A stretch of DNA of 64,000 bases from positions 6,964,007 through 7,028,006 of the forward strand of contig CM060852.1 of NCBI GenBank assembly GCA_030737835.1, in the 5' to 3' direction. The stretch's first letter is position 1, and each line of letters begins with the position of its first letter. Positions 11,429 to 25,300 of this stretch are shown here, piece after piece. This DNA comes from Acorus gramineus. Its lineage: Eukaryota > Streptophyta > Magnoliopsida > Acorales > Acoraceae. The translations under genes and the position numbers were made by a program. Under the pieces are notes generated by a model. That model saw only the letters and a program-made list of their open reading frames with translations. It did not search any database and had not been told where the DNA came from.

Positions 11429-11697
11429 GCCCCCGTTTGTTTCCGGTATAACCCCCCGGATAACCCCGAATAACCCGCGATAAAGTATGCTCGAATAAAC
11501 TCTGATAAAGTGATATATGGATTTCAATCAACCCCTGGAATTAAAGTTATCATATGTTATTCTACCCAAAGAATATGTGGGCCCACTGTCAAATCAAATG
11601 TTATCACCTCTTATAAATCGCTTGTCAAATCAACTATCATTATTTTTTTTACCTTTTATAAATCTTTATCCATATTTTATTCACATTGTACCCAAAC
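11429..11697 (+). mobile_element. MITE family 'GTTTGG', copy B (3' truncated)
   Basis: It starts GCCCCCGTTTGTTTCCGG after TTA and carries the family blocks ATTTCAATCAACCCCTGG, CCCAAAGAATATGTGGGCCC and CCTCTTATAAATCG. It ends abruptly at 11697 where LINE coding sequence begins. The missing right end is present in copy D at 56786-57231. Confidence 0.7.
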
Positions 11698-11729
11698 TGG
11701 AAGTGGAGGAAGTTGCAGAGACTGAGGTG

Positions 11730-12519
11730 CCCTGGGTCTTGCATTAACCGAGTACGTCCTAGGAAAATATCCTGTCTCCACACCCTTCCTCCAATTCCTC
11801 AAAAGACTCTGGATTCCACCAAAGGGAGAAATAGTGTTAACCCTTCAAGGTAATGGGTTCTTTATTGTCCGCCTCAATGGACCTTATTCCATGGATATTA
11901 GGCCCTTCATTATACAGCGGTGGAACAGGGACATCCGAATGGAATTCAAAAAGCTTCAATCCATTCCTGTATGGGTGAAATTCCCAAACCACCCTCTTCA
12001 TTTTTGGTAAAAAACTTGCATAAGCAAGATTGCAAGTGCCATTGGTACCCCTCTTTATTTTGACACACCCACAGCTAAATGCACTCGAACTGCTTTTGCT
12101 CGTGTTTGTATCAAAGTAGACGCGGAAACTGAATTGCCTGATAAGTGTTTGTTGAAATCAGAGGGAGAGACAGGGAGGCAGTCAAGGTAACATATGATTG
12201 GAAACCAGAGGTGTGTCCCCACTGTAAAACATATGGTCATGATGAATCCTGATGTTGCAAGAAACCTCGTGAACCTCTGAAGCTAAAGACTGGCATGGCG
12301 ACTCACTCTCAAGGTCAATCATCAGGGACAAAGGCTGGAAGCTCACTCCCTACTGAGCAAACGACAGATGGCAAGGATGAAAACTTCACACAAAGTGGGG
12401 CTAAAAAGGCTGCGAAAAAAGGAATATCTCAGCAGGCAACTCCTAAACCAGTTGGTGATCAATCTTCCTTAGTTTTACAGGAGATAGGGCAAGATGAAGA
12501 TGAAGTCATCGATTTATAG
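11730..12519 (+). pseudogene. LINE 1 ORF1-like protein (DUF4283 + CCHC knuckle), broken
   Basis: The translation shows YVLGKYPVSTPFLQFLKRLW, LTLQGNGFFIVRLN and VWVKFPNHPLHFW, typical of the DUF4283 domain of plant L1 ORF1 proteins. A zinc knuckle CPHCKTYGHDES-stop-C follows at about 12208-12255: the C-X2-C-X4-H-X4-C spacing is intact but a TGA replaces the residue before the last Cys. Another stop follows the HFW motif and a frame change occurs near 12190. The C-terminal tail runs open to 12519. Such proteins bind LINE RNA, but this copy cannot make a full protein. Confidence 0.75.
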
Positions 12520-12861
12520 TACCCACAGTGACTCCTCCCTAAAAGTCCCTGTTAATCCAGCAAGTATTACATCCGCGGAGGAATGTAATCAAACTGTTAT
12601 TCAAGCCAAGACTGGCAGCAATTCCAAAGCCAAGAATGCCCCAGCCAACCCCCTCAAGCAGCTGAAAAAAGAAAAAACACAATTGCAACCCCAACCTTTG
12701 ATAGAGGATGGAAACAAGGCACTCGGTGAAACATCCAGAGTTGCAAAACTGGTTCTGAAGTCCTCAGTCCGACCCAACAAGCTAGATCCTCCTATAACTC
12801 CAAGGTGGCCACTAGAAGTGTTAAGAACAAGGGTGCTCCTGCACTCCAGGAGTTGGTATTC

Positions 12862-13266
12862 AGTTTGCTCAGTTCATTAAAAATTGCTCTTTTTGGAATG
12901 TCAGGGGATTAAATTCTCAGCTGAAAAACAGGAAATAAGTAGATATCTGAACATTTTCACAAAGCCATGTTTGTTGTTCTTACTAAAACTATGCATCTCT
13001 CTAGATAACTTGGTCTACAAAATCATCACCAAGATTCTTGCTACAAGAATGCAAAAGGTGCTCCCAAGCATCACAAGCCATAACCAATCTCCTTTCATCA
13101 AAGGATGTTCAATCTGTCACAACATCTTACTTGCTCACAAAATGATAACTCTACTTCACAGGAAGAATGGTAAGGAAAAAGCATGTATCAAGATTGACCT
13201 TGGGAAAGCATTTGATAGTGTCAGATGGGGGGCTTCATTGAATAAGTCCTCCATGGTAGGGTTTTA
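12862..13266 (+). pseudogene. LINE 1 endonuclease start fused to reverse transcriptase fragment, broken
   Basis: 12862-12920 encodes FWNVRGLNSQLKNRK, the opening of the L1 endonuclease domain, followed by stops. From about 12990 the frame reads LVYKIITKILATRMQKVLPS, NQSPFIKGCSICHNILLAH and IKIDLGKAFDSVRW, the reverse transcriptase fingers/palm with motif A (D in KIDLGKAFD). Several hundred residues of endonuclease are absent between them, so an internal deletion joined the two parts. Confidence 0.8.
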
Positions 13267-13523
13267 ACTTCACTTTCGTTCAGTGGGTTATGGCATGTAT
13301 CTCCTCTCTGAGGTTCTCTATCCTTCTCAATGGCACTCCCGTGGGACACTTGCATCCTCGTTGGAAATGCCTTTGTAGTCCGAAGGAAGGTGGGTTGGGC
13401 CTTTAGAAATATTACTAAGTGGAATGATGCCTCTTAAACCATCAAACTTTGGGAGGTGGCCACGGACAATGAATCGCTATAGGTTGCATGGATTAGTGAA
13501 AAATATCTCAAAAGAAAAAAAAT

Positions 13524-14353
13524 ATGTGGAGTGATCCCATCAATTCCAATTCGTGCTGGGTATGGAAGCACGTCATTAAGCAAAGAGAATGGATGAAGCC
13601 TATGCTAAGGTACCTTATTTTCAAAGGCACTAACATCAACTTGTGGAAAGATCCACGGGTGGAAGGAAAAAGTATCTGTGATCTCCTCCCAAGACACTTT
13701 ATTTGGCATCTGGGGTCAATATCAAAAACGAATGTTGACAGACTGGCAATTGGAGAAAACCATCTACGATGGCCCACAGCTCAGAACAGTCTTTGGGACA
13801 TCATCAACAAAATGCCTGTTGGTGGTTCGCGTCCCAATGAGTTAGTTTGGGTGGTTGATACAACGGATATTCTTATAGCTAGGAGGGCACAAACAGCACT
13901 CCGGGAAGCTAAGCCTTAGGTCAAATGGTCTAAATGGTTTGGAAATTCATTACAGATCCCTAACCACACTTTCACAGCATGGCTGGCTATGCATCATAAA
14001 CTACCTACTCTTGATAGACAACAACGAAGGGGCATGGTCCAGCACATCTTTTTTAGCCTTTGCAACAGAGTGCAAGAATCACATGACCATCTGTTCTTTG
14101 CATGCAGCTTCTCATGCTACATTTGGAAAGCAATTGCCACCAAACTTGATCTCCGTCGGCCTCCTTCTAGCCCATGGCAGCAATGGTTGGACAATCTTCA
14201 CTTGCAAGAGGGGAAACTCAAACTGATGCAGGCTTTTCTGGCCAATTCTATAATGCTGATATGGAAGGAACAATGCATGCGAATTTACCAAGGTAAAGAG
14301 AGACACAAGAACCTTATTCTCAAGGATGCTTTTTTTCAGGAACAACTACTTTA
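13524..14353 (+). pseudogene. LINE 1 zf-RVT / C-terminal region, broken
   Basis: Frames at 13524-13919 and 13989-14354 give SCWVWKHVIKQREWMKPMLR, INLWKDPRVEGKSICDLL, then FTAWLAMHHKLPTLDRQ and LFFACSFSCYIWKAIATKL. These are typical of the zinc-binding region near the C-terminus of plant LINE reverse transcriptases. A stop at about 13918 and a frame change separate the halves. Confidence 0.8.
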
Positions 14354-14599
14354 ATGTGAACACTATGAGCTCCTTCTTGTAATCTTTGAATGTTATTTTC
14401 AGGAGGTCATTTTCAAGTGTATGCAAACTAATTGATACACACAATATTGAGGGGATGCACTCCAGCTTTGACTGGTTTCCCCTCCCTTAATGTTGAGGGC
14501 ATTGATGAGTTCTGCATTTTGATCATATGTACATTTCTCCTTACAACTGTACATGTTATTTACAACATTGGTATAGAAATAAATTCTTACCAAAAAAAA

Positions 14600-16309
14600 T
14601 CCCCAAACAATACTACGTGAATCTGTCTAACTCAAATCAACCTCAAGTACATCTCTCCAAAACAAACAATCAACATAAAAGGCCCCTCAATAAACAATAT
14701 CAAACAAAAATCAGCAATGATTGAAAACACTAAATATGGTCCACACATTCGATCCCTCACCAATTTTGACTCACCCAGATAGACCTTTAAATCATTTCAA
14801 TCATCTATTGATCAAGCGATATCCTCTTGTCACAATTTATTATAAATCTGATATTGATGAAACCCAATCCAATATCTACTAAAGAACTGGAGCACAGAGG
14901 TCAAATCACGAAGCCCACAAACAAGCCTCCAAACAATACTACACCAATCTGATCAAACTGGAGCCTCAATTAGATTCCTCCAAGATAAACAATAAGATAA
15001 ATCGCCACAATGGACAACATAAAAAAAATAACATTACACTCTCGGAATAATTGAGAATACTAAAATGATCAGCAAATTCAATCCCACACCGATTTTGAGT
15101 CACCCATAAAGACCTTGAATCTGATATAACCCATAAAGACCCATCGGGAGTCTGATATTAGACCAAACCAAAACAAAATTGTAGAGGAGAAATCTACTAG
15201 GTCAGAAAAAAAAGCTTCAACCTACTCCTTATTAACTTCAGAAAAAAGAAAAAAAAAGCTTCAACCTACTCCTTATTAACTTCAGAAAAAAGAAAAAAAA
15301 AGCTTCAGCCTACTCCTTAGTACCTAACGCACACCTCACTCACCAAAACCAAACCAAATAACATTCAGAGAAAAGCATAATAAAGGCCACTGAAGAACCC
15401 TATAATCAAGTGAAAACCCAAATCAGCGCAAAATTTGATTGAGACCGATGAGATCCACAAAAAAAACGACCCAACCAAATCAATTCAAATGCACAGGATT
15501 TAAGCCACCACATCGATTTGGACCCACCTTGATAGACTTTTGAATCTGATATAAATCACCTATTTCTCAAACTCAGTTGACCAAATACAATTTCACAAAA
15601 ACTTGATATTCACCAAACCCAATCCAATACCCCATGAACAACCAAAGTTCAAATATCAGATCATAAATTCCCCCCAAACAAGTCCCCTACCAATACTATA
15701 CCAATTTGTCAAACTCCAATCAATATCAATTAGATCTCTCCAAAACAAACAATCAGACATAAAAAGCCCCTCAATGAACAACATAAACATCAGGGATAGA
15801 ATCACACGGTCGGAATGATATACACTAAACTTGATCCAAAAATTCAACCCCCTCAATTACACGGTCGGAATAAATTACATGAAGGACATAAATTACACGA
15901 TCGGAATGACTGGAAGCATTACACATGATCGGCAAATTTAATCCCACAATGATTTTGAATCACCCATGTAGTCCTTTGAATCAGATATATAAAACATTTA
16001 TTGACCAAACTATAACCTCTTATTACAATTATATCATAAACTTGATTTTCATGAAACCCAATCAACATCTAACGAAGAACCGGAGCTTGAAGAACAAATC
16101 ACGAACCCCACAAACAAGCCCCCAAACAATATTATTTCAATCTGTTCAAACTCCAATCACCCTCATATAGATTCCTCGATGATAAACAATTAGACATAAA
16201 ATTCCCTTAATGGACAACATCAAATAAAAATCAATGACAGAATTACATGGTCGGAATGATTGAGAATACTATAATGATCAACAATTTCAATCCAACGCAA
16301 TTTTGATTC
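14600..16309 (+). repeat. Diverged ~340-bp monomers of the satellite family
   Basis: Landmarks such as 'caccaattttgactcaccc' (from about 14757) and 'caccgattttgagtcaccc' (from about 15098) recur roughly every 340 bp, along with 'cccaatccaatatctact', 'cacaaacaagcc' and 'gattcctc'. The copies differ much more from each other than the units further right. 15330-15530 matches, block by block, the DNA at about 49150-49330 beside the first exon of the gene at 47-49.5 kb ('gaagaaccctataatcaagtg' against 'aagaaccctagaagcaagt'). No coding sequence. Confidence 0.75.
15203..15325. repeat. 44-bp tandem repeat, about 2.6 copies
   Basis: AAGCTTCAACCTACTCC starts at 15212 and 15256, with a one-base variant at 15300, giving an exact 44-bp spacing with A-rich linkers. 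Confidence 0.9.
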
Positions 16310-19300
16310 CACGATCAATCCTAAACATTATTAAGTCAATCTAATCAAACCCCAATCAACCTCAATTATATATCTTCAAGATAAAGAATAAGACAAAAAA
16401 TCCCCACAAATGACAACATAAAAAAAACATCAAGGACAAAATTACAGGGTTGGAATTATTGAAAACACATAACATGATCACCAAATTCAATCCCACAATG
16501 ATTTTGACTCACCCATGTACACTTTTCATTCTGATATAAAGCATTTATTGATCAAACTATATCCTCTTATATTACAATTATATCATAAACATAATATTCA
16601 CGAAACCCAATCCAACATCAAATGAAGAGCAGGAGATCTTTAATCACGAATCCCACAAACAAGCCCCTAAACTATACCCTGTCAATTTGATTAAACTCCA
16701 ATTAACCTCAGTTAGATTCCTCGATGATAAACAATCAGACATAAAATCCCCACAAAGGACAATATAAAAAATAACAAGGACAAAATTACACAGTCAGAAT
16801 TTTTGGAAACGCCAAACATGATCACGAAATTCAATCCCACAATGATTTTGAGACACCCATATAGACCTTTGAATTTGATATAAAACACTTATTGACCATA
16901 TATCCTCTTATTACAATTATATCATAAACCAGATATTCATAAAACCCAATCCAACATCTACTGAAGAACTATAGATCTTTAATCACGAATCCCACAAACA
17001 AGCCCCTAAACTATATTATGTCAATCTGATCAAACCTCAATCAACCTCAATTAGATTCCTCGATGATACACAATCAGACATAAAATCCCCTTAATGAACA
17101 ACATCAAACAAAAATCAAGGACATAATTATATGGTTGGAATGATTGAGAATATAGTAATGATCAGCAATTTCAATCCCACGCCAATTTTGACTAACCCAT
17201 ATAGACCTCGAATATGATATAAACCATCAATGATCAAACTACATTCACTGATTATGATTTAATACACACCAGATACATTCATCAAACCCAATTCAATACA
17301 TGATGAAGAATTCACCTAGAATATTCAAATATCAAATATTGAATCCTAATACAAGTGTCTAAACAATATCAAATCATATATACCCCCAAACAAGTCACCA
17401 CCACTACTATGCCAATTTGTCAAACTCTAATCAATGTCAATTAGGTCTCTCTAAAACAAACAATCAGACATAATAAAAACCTCAATGAACAACAGAAAAC
17501 ATTAGGGATAGAATTACATAACACACTAAGCATGATCCACAAATTTTCAATCTCTCCCAATCTTTAAATCAAATTCAAACCATCATTTAATCAAACAGAA
17601 TCGTCTAACTACAGCTTATCATAAACCTGATATTCACCAAACCAATCCAAAATATCTTATAATCAAACAAAATCCTCTAACTAGAACTTATCATAAACCT
17701 GATGTTCACTAAACACAATCTAAAATATTTTTTTATCAAACAAAATCCTCTACCTATAACTTATCATAAACCTGATATTCACCAAACCCAATCCAACATA
17801 TCACAAAGACGTAGAGCACAAAGATCAAACCACGAATCCCACAATCAATTCCAAACATTTATTAAGCCAATCTAATCAAACCTCAATTATATGCCTCCAA
17901 AATATCATAAACCTGATATTCATCAAACCCAATCCAACATATCAAGAAGACCTAGAGCTCAAGGATCAAACCACGAATCCTACGATCAATCCCAAACATT
18001 ATTAAGCCAATCTGATCAAACCCCAATCAACCTCAATTATATACATCCAAAATAAACAATCGGACAAAAAATCCCCACAAATGACAACATAAAAAAAACA
18101 TCAAGGACAAAATTACAGGGTTGGAATTATTGAAAACACATAACATGATCACCAAATTCAATCCCACAATGATTTTGACTCACCCATGTACACTTTTCAT
18201 TCTGATATAAAGCATTTATTGATCAAACTATATCCTCTTATATTACAATTATATCATAAACATAATATTCACGAAACCCAATCCAACATCAAATGAAGAG
18301 CAGGAGATCTTTAATCACGAATCCCACAAACAAGCCCCTAAACTATACCCTGTCAATTTGATTAAACTCCAATTAACCTCAGTTAGATTCCTCGATGATA
18401 AACAATCAGACATAAAATCCCCACAAAGGACAATATAAAAAATAACAAGGACAAAATTACACAGTCAGAATTTTTGGAAACGCCAAACATGATCACGAAA
18501 TTCAATCCCACAATGATTTTGAGACACCCATATAGACCTTTGAATTTGATATAAAACACTTATTGACCATATATCCTCTTATTACAATTATATCATAAAC
18601 CAGATATTCATAAAACCCAATCCAACATCTACTGAAGAACTATAGATCTTTAATCACGAATCCCACAAACAAGCCCCTAAACTATATTATGTCAATCTGA
18701 TCAAACCTCAATCAACCTCAATTAGATTCCTCGATGATACACAATCAGACATAAAATCCCCTTAATGAACAACATCAAACAAAAATCAAGGACATAATTA
18801 TATGGTTGGAATGATTGAGAATATAGTAATGATCAGCAATTTCAATCCCACGCCAATTTTGACTAACCATATAGACCTCGAATATGATATAAACCATCAA
18901 TTGATCAAACTACATTCACTGATTATGATTTAATACACACCAGATACATTCATCAAACCCAATTCAATACATGATGAAGAATTCACCTAGAATATTCAAA
19001 TATCAAATATTGAATCCTAATACAAGTGTCTAAACAATATCAAATCATATATACCCCCAAACAAGTCACCACCACTACTATGCCAATTTGTCAAACTCTA
19101 ATCAATGTCAATTAGGTCTCTCTAAAACAAACAATCAGACATAATAAAAACCTCAATGAACAACAGAAAACATTAGGGATAGAATTACATAACACACTAA
19201 GCAAGATCCACAAATTTTCAATCTCTCCCAATTTTTAAATCAAATTCAAACCATCATTTAATCAAACAGAATCGTCTAACTACAGCTTATCATAAACCTG

Positions 19301-22300
19301 ATATTCACCAAACCAATCCAAAATATCTTATAATCAAACAAAATCCTCTAACTAGAACTTATCATAAACCTGATGTTCACTAAACACAATCTAAAATATT
19401 TTTTTATCAAACAAAATCCTCTACCTATAACTTATCATAAACCTGATATTCACCAAACCCAATCCAACATATCACAAAGACGTAGAGCACAAAGATCAAA
19501 CCACGAATCCCACAATCAATTCCAAACATTTATTAAGCCAATCTAATCAAACCTCAATTATATGCCTCCAAAATATCATAAACCTGATATTCATCAAACC
19601 CAATCCAACATATCAAGAAGACCTAGAGCTCAAGGATCAAACCACGAATCCTACGATCAATCCCAAACATTATTAAGCCAATCTGATCAAACCCCAATCA
19701 ACCTCAATTATATATCTTCAAGATAAAGAATAAGACAAAAAATCCCCACAAATGACAACATAAAAAAAACATCAAGGACAAAATTACAGGGTTGGAATTA
19801 TTGAAAACACATAACATGATCACCAAATTCAATCCCACAATGATTTTGACTCACCCATGTACACTTTTCATTCTGATATAAAGCATTTATTGATCAAACT
19901 ATATCCTCTTATATTACAATTATATCATAAACATAATATTCACGAAACCCAATCCAACATCAAATGAAGAGCAGGAGATCTTTAATCACGAATCCCACAA
20001 ACAAGCCCCTAAACTATACCCTGTCAATTTGATTAAACTCCAATTAACCTCAGTTAGATTCCTCGATGATAAACAATCAGACATAAAATCCCCACAAAGG
20101 ACAATATAAAAAATAACAAGGACAAAATTACACAGTCAGAATTTTTGGAAACGCCAAACATGATCACGAAATTCAATCCCACAATGATTTTGAGACACCC
20201 ATATAGACCTTTGAATTTGATATAAAACACTTATTGACCATATATCCTCTTATTACAATTATATCATAAACCAGATATTCATAAAACCCAATCCAACATC
20301 TACTGAAGAACTATAGATCTTTAATCACGAATCCCACAAACAAGCCCCTAAACTATATTATGTCAATCTGATCAAACCTCAATCAACCTCAATTAGATTC
20401 CTCGATGATACACAATCAGACATAAAATCCCCTTAATGAACAACATCAAACAAAAATCAAGGACATAATTATATGGTTGGAATGATTGAGAATATAGTAA
20501 TGATCAGCAATTTCAATCCCACGCCAATTTTGACTAACCCATATAGACCTCGAATATGATATAAACCATCAATTGATCAAACTACATTCACTGATTATGA
20601 TTTAATACACACCAGATACATTCATCAAACCCAATTCAATACATGATGAAGAATTCACCTAGAATATTCAAATATCAAATATTGAATCCTAATACAAGTG
20701 TCTAAACAATATCAAATCATATATACCCCCAAACAAGTCACCACCACTACTATGCCAATTTGTCAAACTCTAATCAATGTCAATTAGGTCTCTCTAAAAC
20801 AAACAATCAGACATAATAAAAACCTCAATGAACAACAGAAAACATTAGGGATAGAATTACATAACACACTAAGCAAGATCCACAAATTTTCAATCTCTCC
20901 CAATTTTTAAATCAAATTCAAACCATCATTTAATCAAACAGAATCGTCTAACTACAGCTTATCATAAACCTGATATTCACCAAACCAATCCAAAATATCT
21001 TATAATCAAACAAAATCCTCTAACTAGAACTTATCATAAACCTGTTGTTCACTAAACACAATCTAAAATATTTTTTTATCAAACAAAATCCTCTCCCTAT
21101 AACTTATCATAAACCTGATATTCACCAAACCCAATCCAACATATCACAAAGACGTAGAGCACAAAGATCAAACCACGAATCCCACAATCAATTCCAAACA
21201 TTTATTAAGCCAATCTAATCAAACCTCAATTATATGCCTCCAAAATATCATAAACCTGATATTCATCAAACCCAATCCAACATATCAAGAAGACCTAGAG
21301 CTCAAGGATCAAACCACGAATCCTACGATCAACCCCAAACATTATTAAGCCAATCTGATCAAACCCCAATCAACCTCAATTATATACATCCAAAATAAAC
21401 AATCGGACAAAAAATCCCCACAAATGACAACATAAAAAAAACATCAAGGACAAAATTACAGGGTTGGAATTATTGAAAACACATAACATGATCACCAAAT
21501 TCAATCCCACAATGATTTTGACTCACCCATGTACACTTTTCATTCTGATATAAAGCATTTATTGATCAAACTATATCCTCTTATATTACAATTATATCAT
21601 AAACATAATATTCACGAAACCCAATCCAACATCAAATGAAGAGCAGGAGATCTTTAATCACGAATCCCACAAACAAGCCCCTAAACTATACCCTGTCAAT
21701 TTGATTAAACTCCAATTAACCTCAGTTAGATTCCTCGATGATAAACAATCAGACATAAAATCCCCACAAAGGACAATATAAAAAATAACAAGGACAAAAT
21801 TACACAGTCAGAATTTTTGGAAACGCCAAACATGATCACGAAATTCAATCCCACAATGATTTTGAGACACCCATATAGACCTTTGAATTTGATATAAAAC
21901 ACTTATTGACCATATATCCTCTTATTACAATTATATCATAAACCAGATATTCATAAAACCCAATCCAACATCTACTGAAGAACTATAGATCTTTAATCAC
22001 GAATCCCACAAACAAGCCCCTAAACTATATTATGTCAATCTGATCAAACCTCAATCAACCTCAATTAGATTCCTCGATGATACACAATCAGACATAAAAT
22101 CCCCTTAATGAACAACATCAAACAAAAATCAAGGACATAATTATATGGTTGGAATGATTGAGAATATAGTAATGATCAGCAATTTCAATCCCACGCCAAT
22201 TTTGACTAACCCATATAGACCTCGAATATGATATAAACCATCGATTGATCAAACTACATTCACTGATTATGATTTAATACACACCAGATACATTCATCAA

Positions 22301-25300
22301 ACCCAATTCAATACATGATGAAGAATTCACCTAGAATATTCAAATATCAAATATTGAATCCTAATACAAGTGTCTAAACAATATCAAATCATATATACCC
22401 CCAAACAAGTCACCACCACTACTATGCCAATTTGTCAAACTCTAATCAATGTCAATTAGGTCTCTCTAAAACAAACAATCAGACATAATAAAAACCTCAA
22501 TGAACAACAGAAAACATTAGGGATAGAATTACATAACACACTAAGCAAGATCCACAAATTTTCAATCTCTCCCAATTTTTAAATCAAATTCAAACCATCA
22601 TTTAATCAAACAGAATCGTCTAACTACAGCTTATCATAAACCTGATATTCACCAAACCAATCCAAAATATCTTATAATCAAACAAAATCCTCTAACTAGA
22701 ACTTATCATAAACCTGTTGTTCACTAAACACAATCTAAAATATTTTTTTATCAAACAAAATCCTCTCCCTATAACTTATCATAAACCTGATATTCACCAA
22801 ACCCAATCCAACATATCACAAAGACGTAGAGCACAAAGATCAAACCACGAATCCCACAATCAATTCCAAACATTTATTAAGCCAATCTAATCAAACCTCA
22901 ATTATATGCCTCCAAAATATCATAAACCTGATATTCATCAAACCCAATCCAACATATCAAGAAGACCTAGAGCTCAAGGATCAAACCACGAATCCTACGA
23001 TCAACCCCAAACATTATTAAGCCAATCTGATCAAACCCCAATCAACCTCAATTATATACATCCAAAATAAACAATCGGACAAAAAATCCCCACAAATGAC
23101 AACATAAAAAAAACATCAAGGACAAAATTACAGGGTTGGAATTATTGAAAACACATAACATGATCACCAAATTCAATCCCACAATGATTTTGACTCACCC
23201 ATGTACACTTTTCATTCTGATATAAAGCATTTATTGATCAAACTATATCCTCTTATATTACAATTATATCATAAACATAATATTCACGAAACCCAATCCA
23301 ACATCAAATGAAGAGCAGGAGATCTTTAATCACGAATCCCACAAACAAGCCCCTAAACTATACCCTGTCAATTTGATTAAACTCCAATTAACCTCAGTTA
23401 GATTCCTCGATGATAAACAACCAGACATAAAATCCCCACAAAGGACAATATAAAAAATAACAAGGACAAAATTACACAGTCAGAATTTTTGGAAACGCCA
23501 AACATGATCACGAAATTCAATCCCACAATGATTTTGAGACACCCATATAGACCTTTGAATTTGATATAAAACACTTATTGACCATATATCCTCTTATTAC
23601 AATTATATCATAAACCAGATATTCATAAAACCCAATCCAACATCTACTGAAGAACTATAGATCTTTAATCACGAATCCCACAAACAAGCCCCTAAACTAT
23701 ATTATGTCAATCTGATCAAACCTCAATCAACCTCAATTAGATTCCTCGATGATACACAATCAGACATAAAATCCCCTTAATGAACAACATCAAACAAAAA
23801 TCAAGGACATAATTATATGGTTGGAATGATTGAGAATATAGTAATGATCAGCAATTTCAATCCCACGCCAATTTTGACTAACCCATATAGACCTCGAATA
23901 TGATATAAACCATCGATTGATCAAACTACATTCACTGATTATGATTTAATACACACCAGATACATTCATCAAACCCAATTCAATACATGATGAAGAATTC
24001 ACCTAGAATATTCAAATATCAAATATTGAATCCTAATACAAGTGTCTAAACAATGTCAAATCATATATACCCCCAAACAAGTCACCACCACTACTATGCC
24101 AATTTGTCAAACTCTAATCAATGTCAATTAGGTCTCTCTAAAACAAACAATCAGACATAATAAAAACCTCAATGAACAACAGAAAACATTAGGGATAGAA
24201 TTACATAACACACTAAGCAAGATCCACAAATTTTCAATCTCTCCCAATTTTTAAATCAAATTCAAACCATCATTTAATCAAACAGAATCGTCTAACTACA
24301 GCTTATCATAAACCTGATATTCACCAAACCAATCCAAAATATCTTATAATCAAACAAAATCCTCTAACTAGAACTTATCATAAACCTGATGTTCACTAAA
24401 CACAATCTAAAATATTTTTTTATCAAACAAAATCCTCTCCCTATAACTTATCATAAACCTGATATTCACCAAACCCAATCCAACATATCACAAAGACGTA
24501 GAGCACAAAGATCAAACCACGAATCCCACAATCAATTCCAAACATTTATTAAGCCAATCTAATCAAACCTCAATTATATGCCTCCAAAATATCATAAACC
24601 TGATATTCATCAAACCCAATCCAACATATCAAGAAGACCTAGAGCTCAAGGATCAAACCACGAATCCTACGATCAACCCCAAACATTATTAAGCCAATCT
24701 GATCAAACCCCAATCAACCTCAATTATATACATCCAAAATAAACAATCGGACAAAAAATCCCCACAAATGACAACATAAAAAAAACATCAAGGACAAAAT
24801 TACAGGGTTGGAATTATTGAAAACACATAACATGATCACCAAATTCAATCCCACAATGATTTTGACTCACCCATGTACACTTTTCATTCTGATATAAAGC
24901 ATTTATTGATCAAACTATATCCTCTTATATTACAATTATATCATAAACATAATATTCACGAAACCCAATCCAACATCAAATGAAGAGCAGGAGATCTTTA
25001 ATCACGAATCCCACAAACAAGCCCCTAAACTATACCCTGTCAATTTGATTAAACTCCAATTAACCTCAGTTAGATTCCTCGATGATAAACAATCAGACAT
25101 AAAATCCCCACAAAGGACAATATAAAAAATAACAAGGACAAAATTACACAGTCAGAATTTTTGGAAACGCCAAACATGATCACGAAATTCAATCCCACAA
25201 TGATTTTGAGACACCCATATAGACCTTTGAATTTGATATAAAACACTTATTGACCATATATCCTCTTATTACAATTATATCATAAACCAGATATTCATAA

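Larger units (their letters stand above)
11698..14599 (+). mobile_element. L1-type non-LTR retrotransposon (LINE) remnant 1
   Basis: Order along the plus strand: DUF4283-like ORF1 with a CCHC zinc knuckle, start of an endonuclease domain, a reverse transcriptase fragment, a zf-RVT C-terminal domain, and a 3' end 'aaattcttacc' plus a short A-run at 14592-14599. Most of the endonuclease and parts of the reverse transcriptase are deleted, and there are several stops and frameshifts. The A-run is followed directly by satellite-family DNA ('ccccaaacaatactac'), so the LINE appears to have inserted in or next to that family. Not active. Confidence 0.85.
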
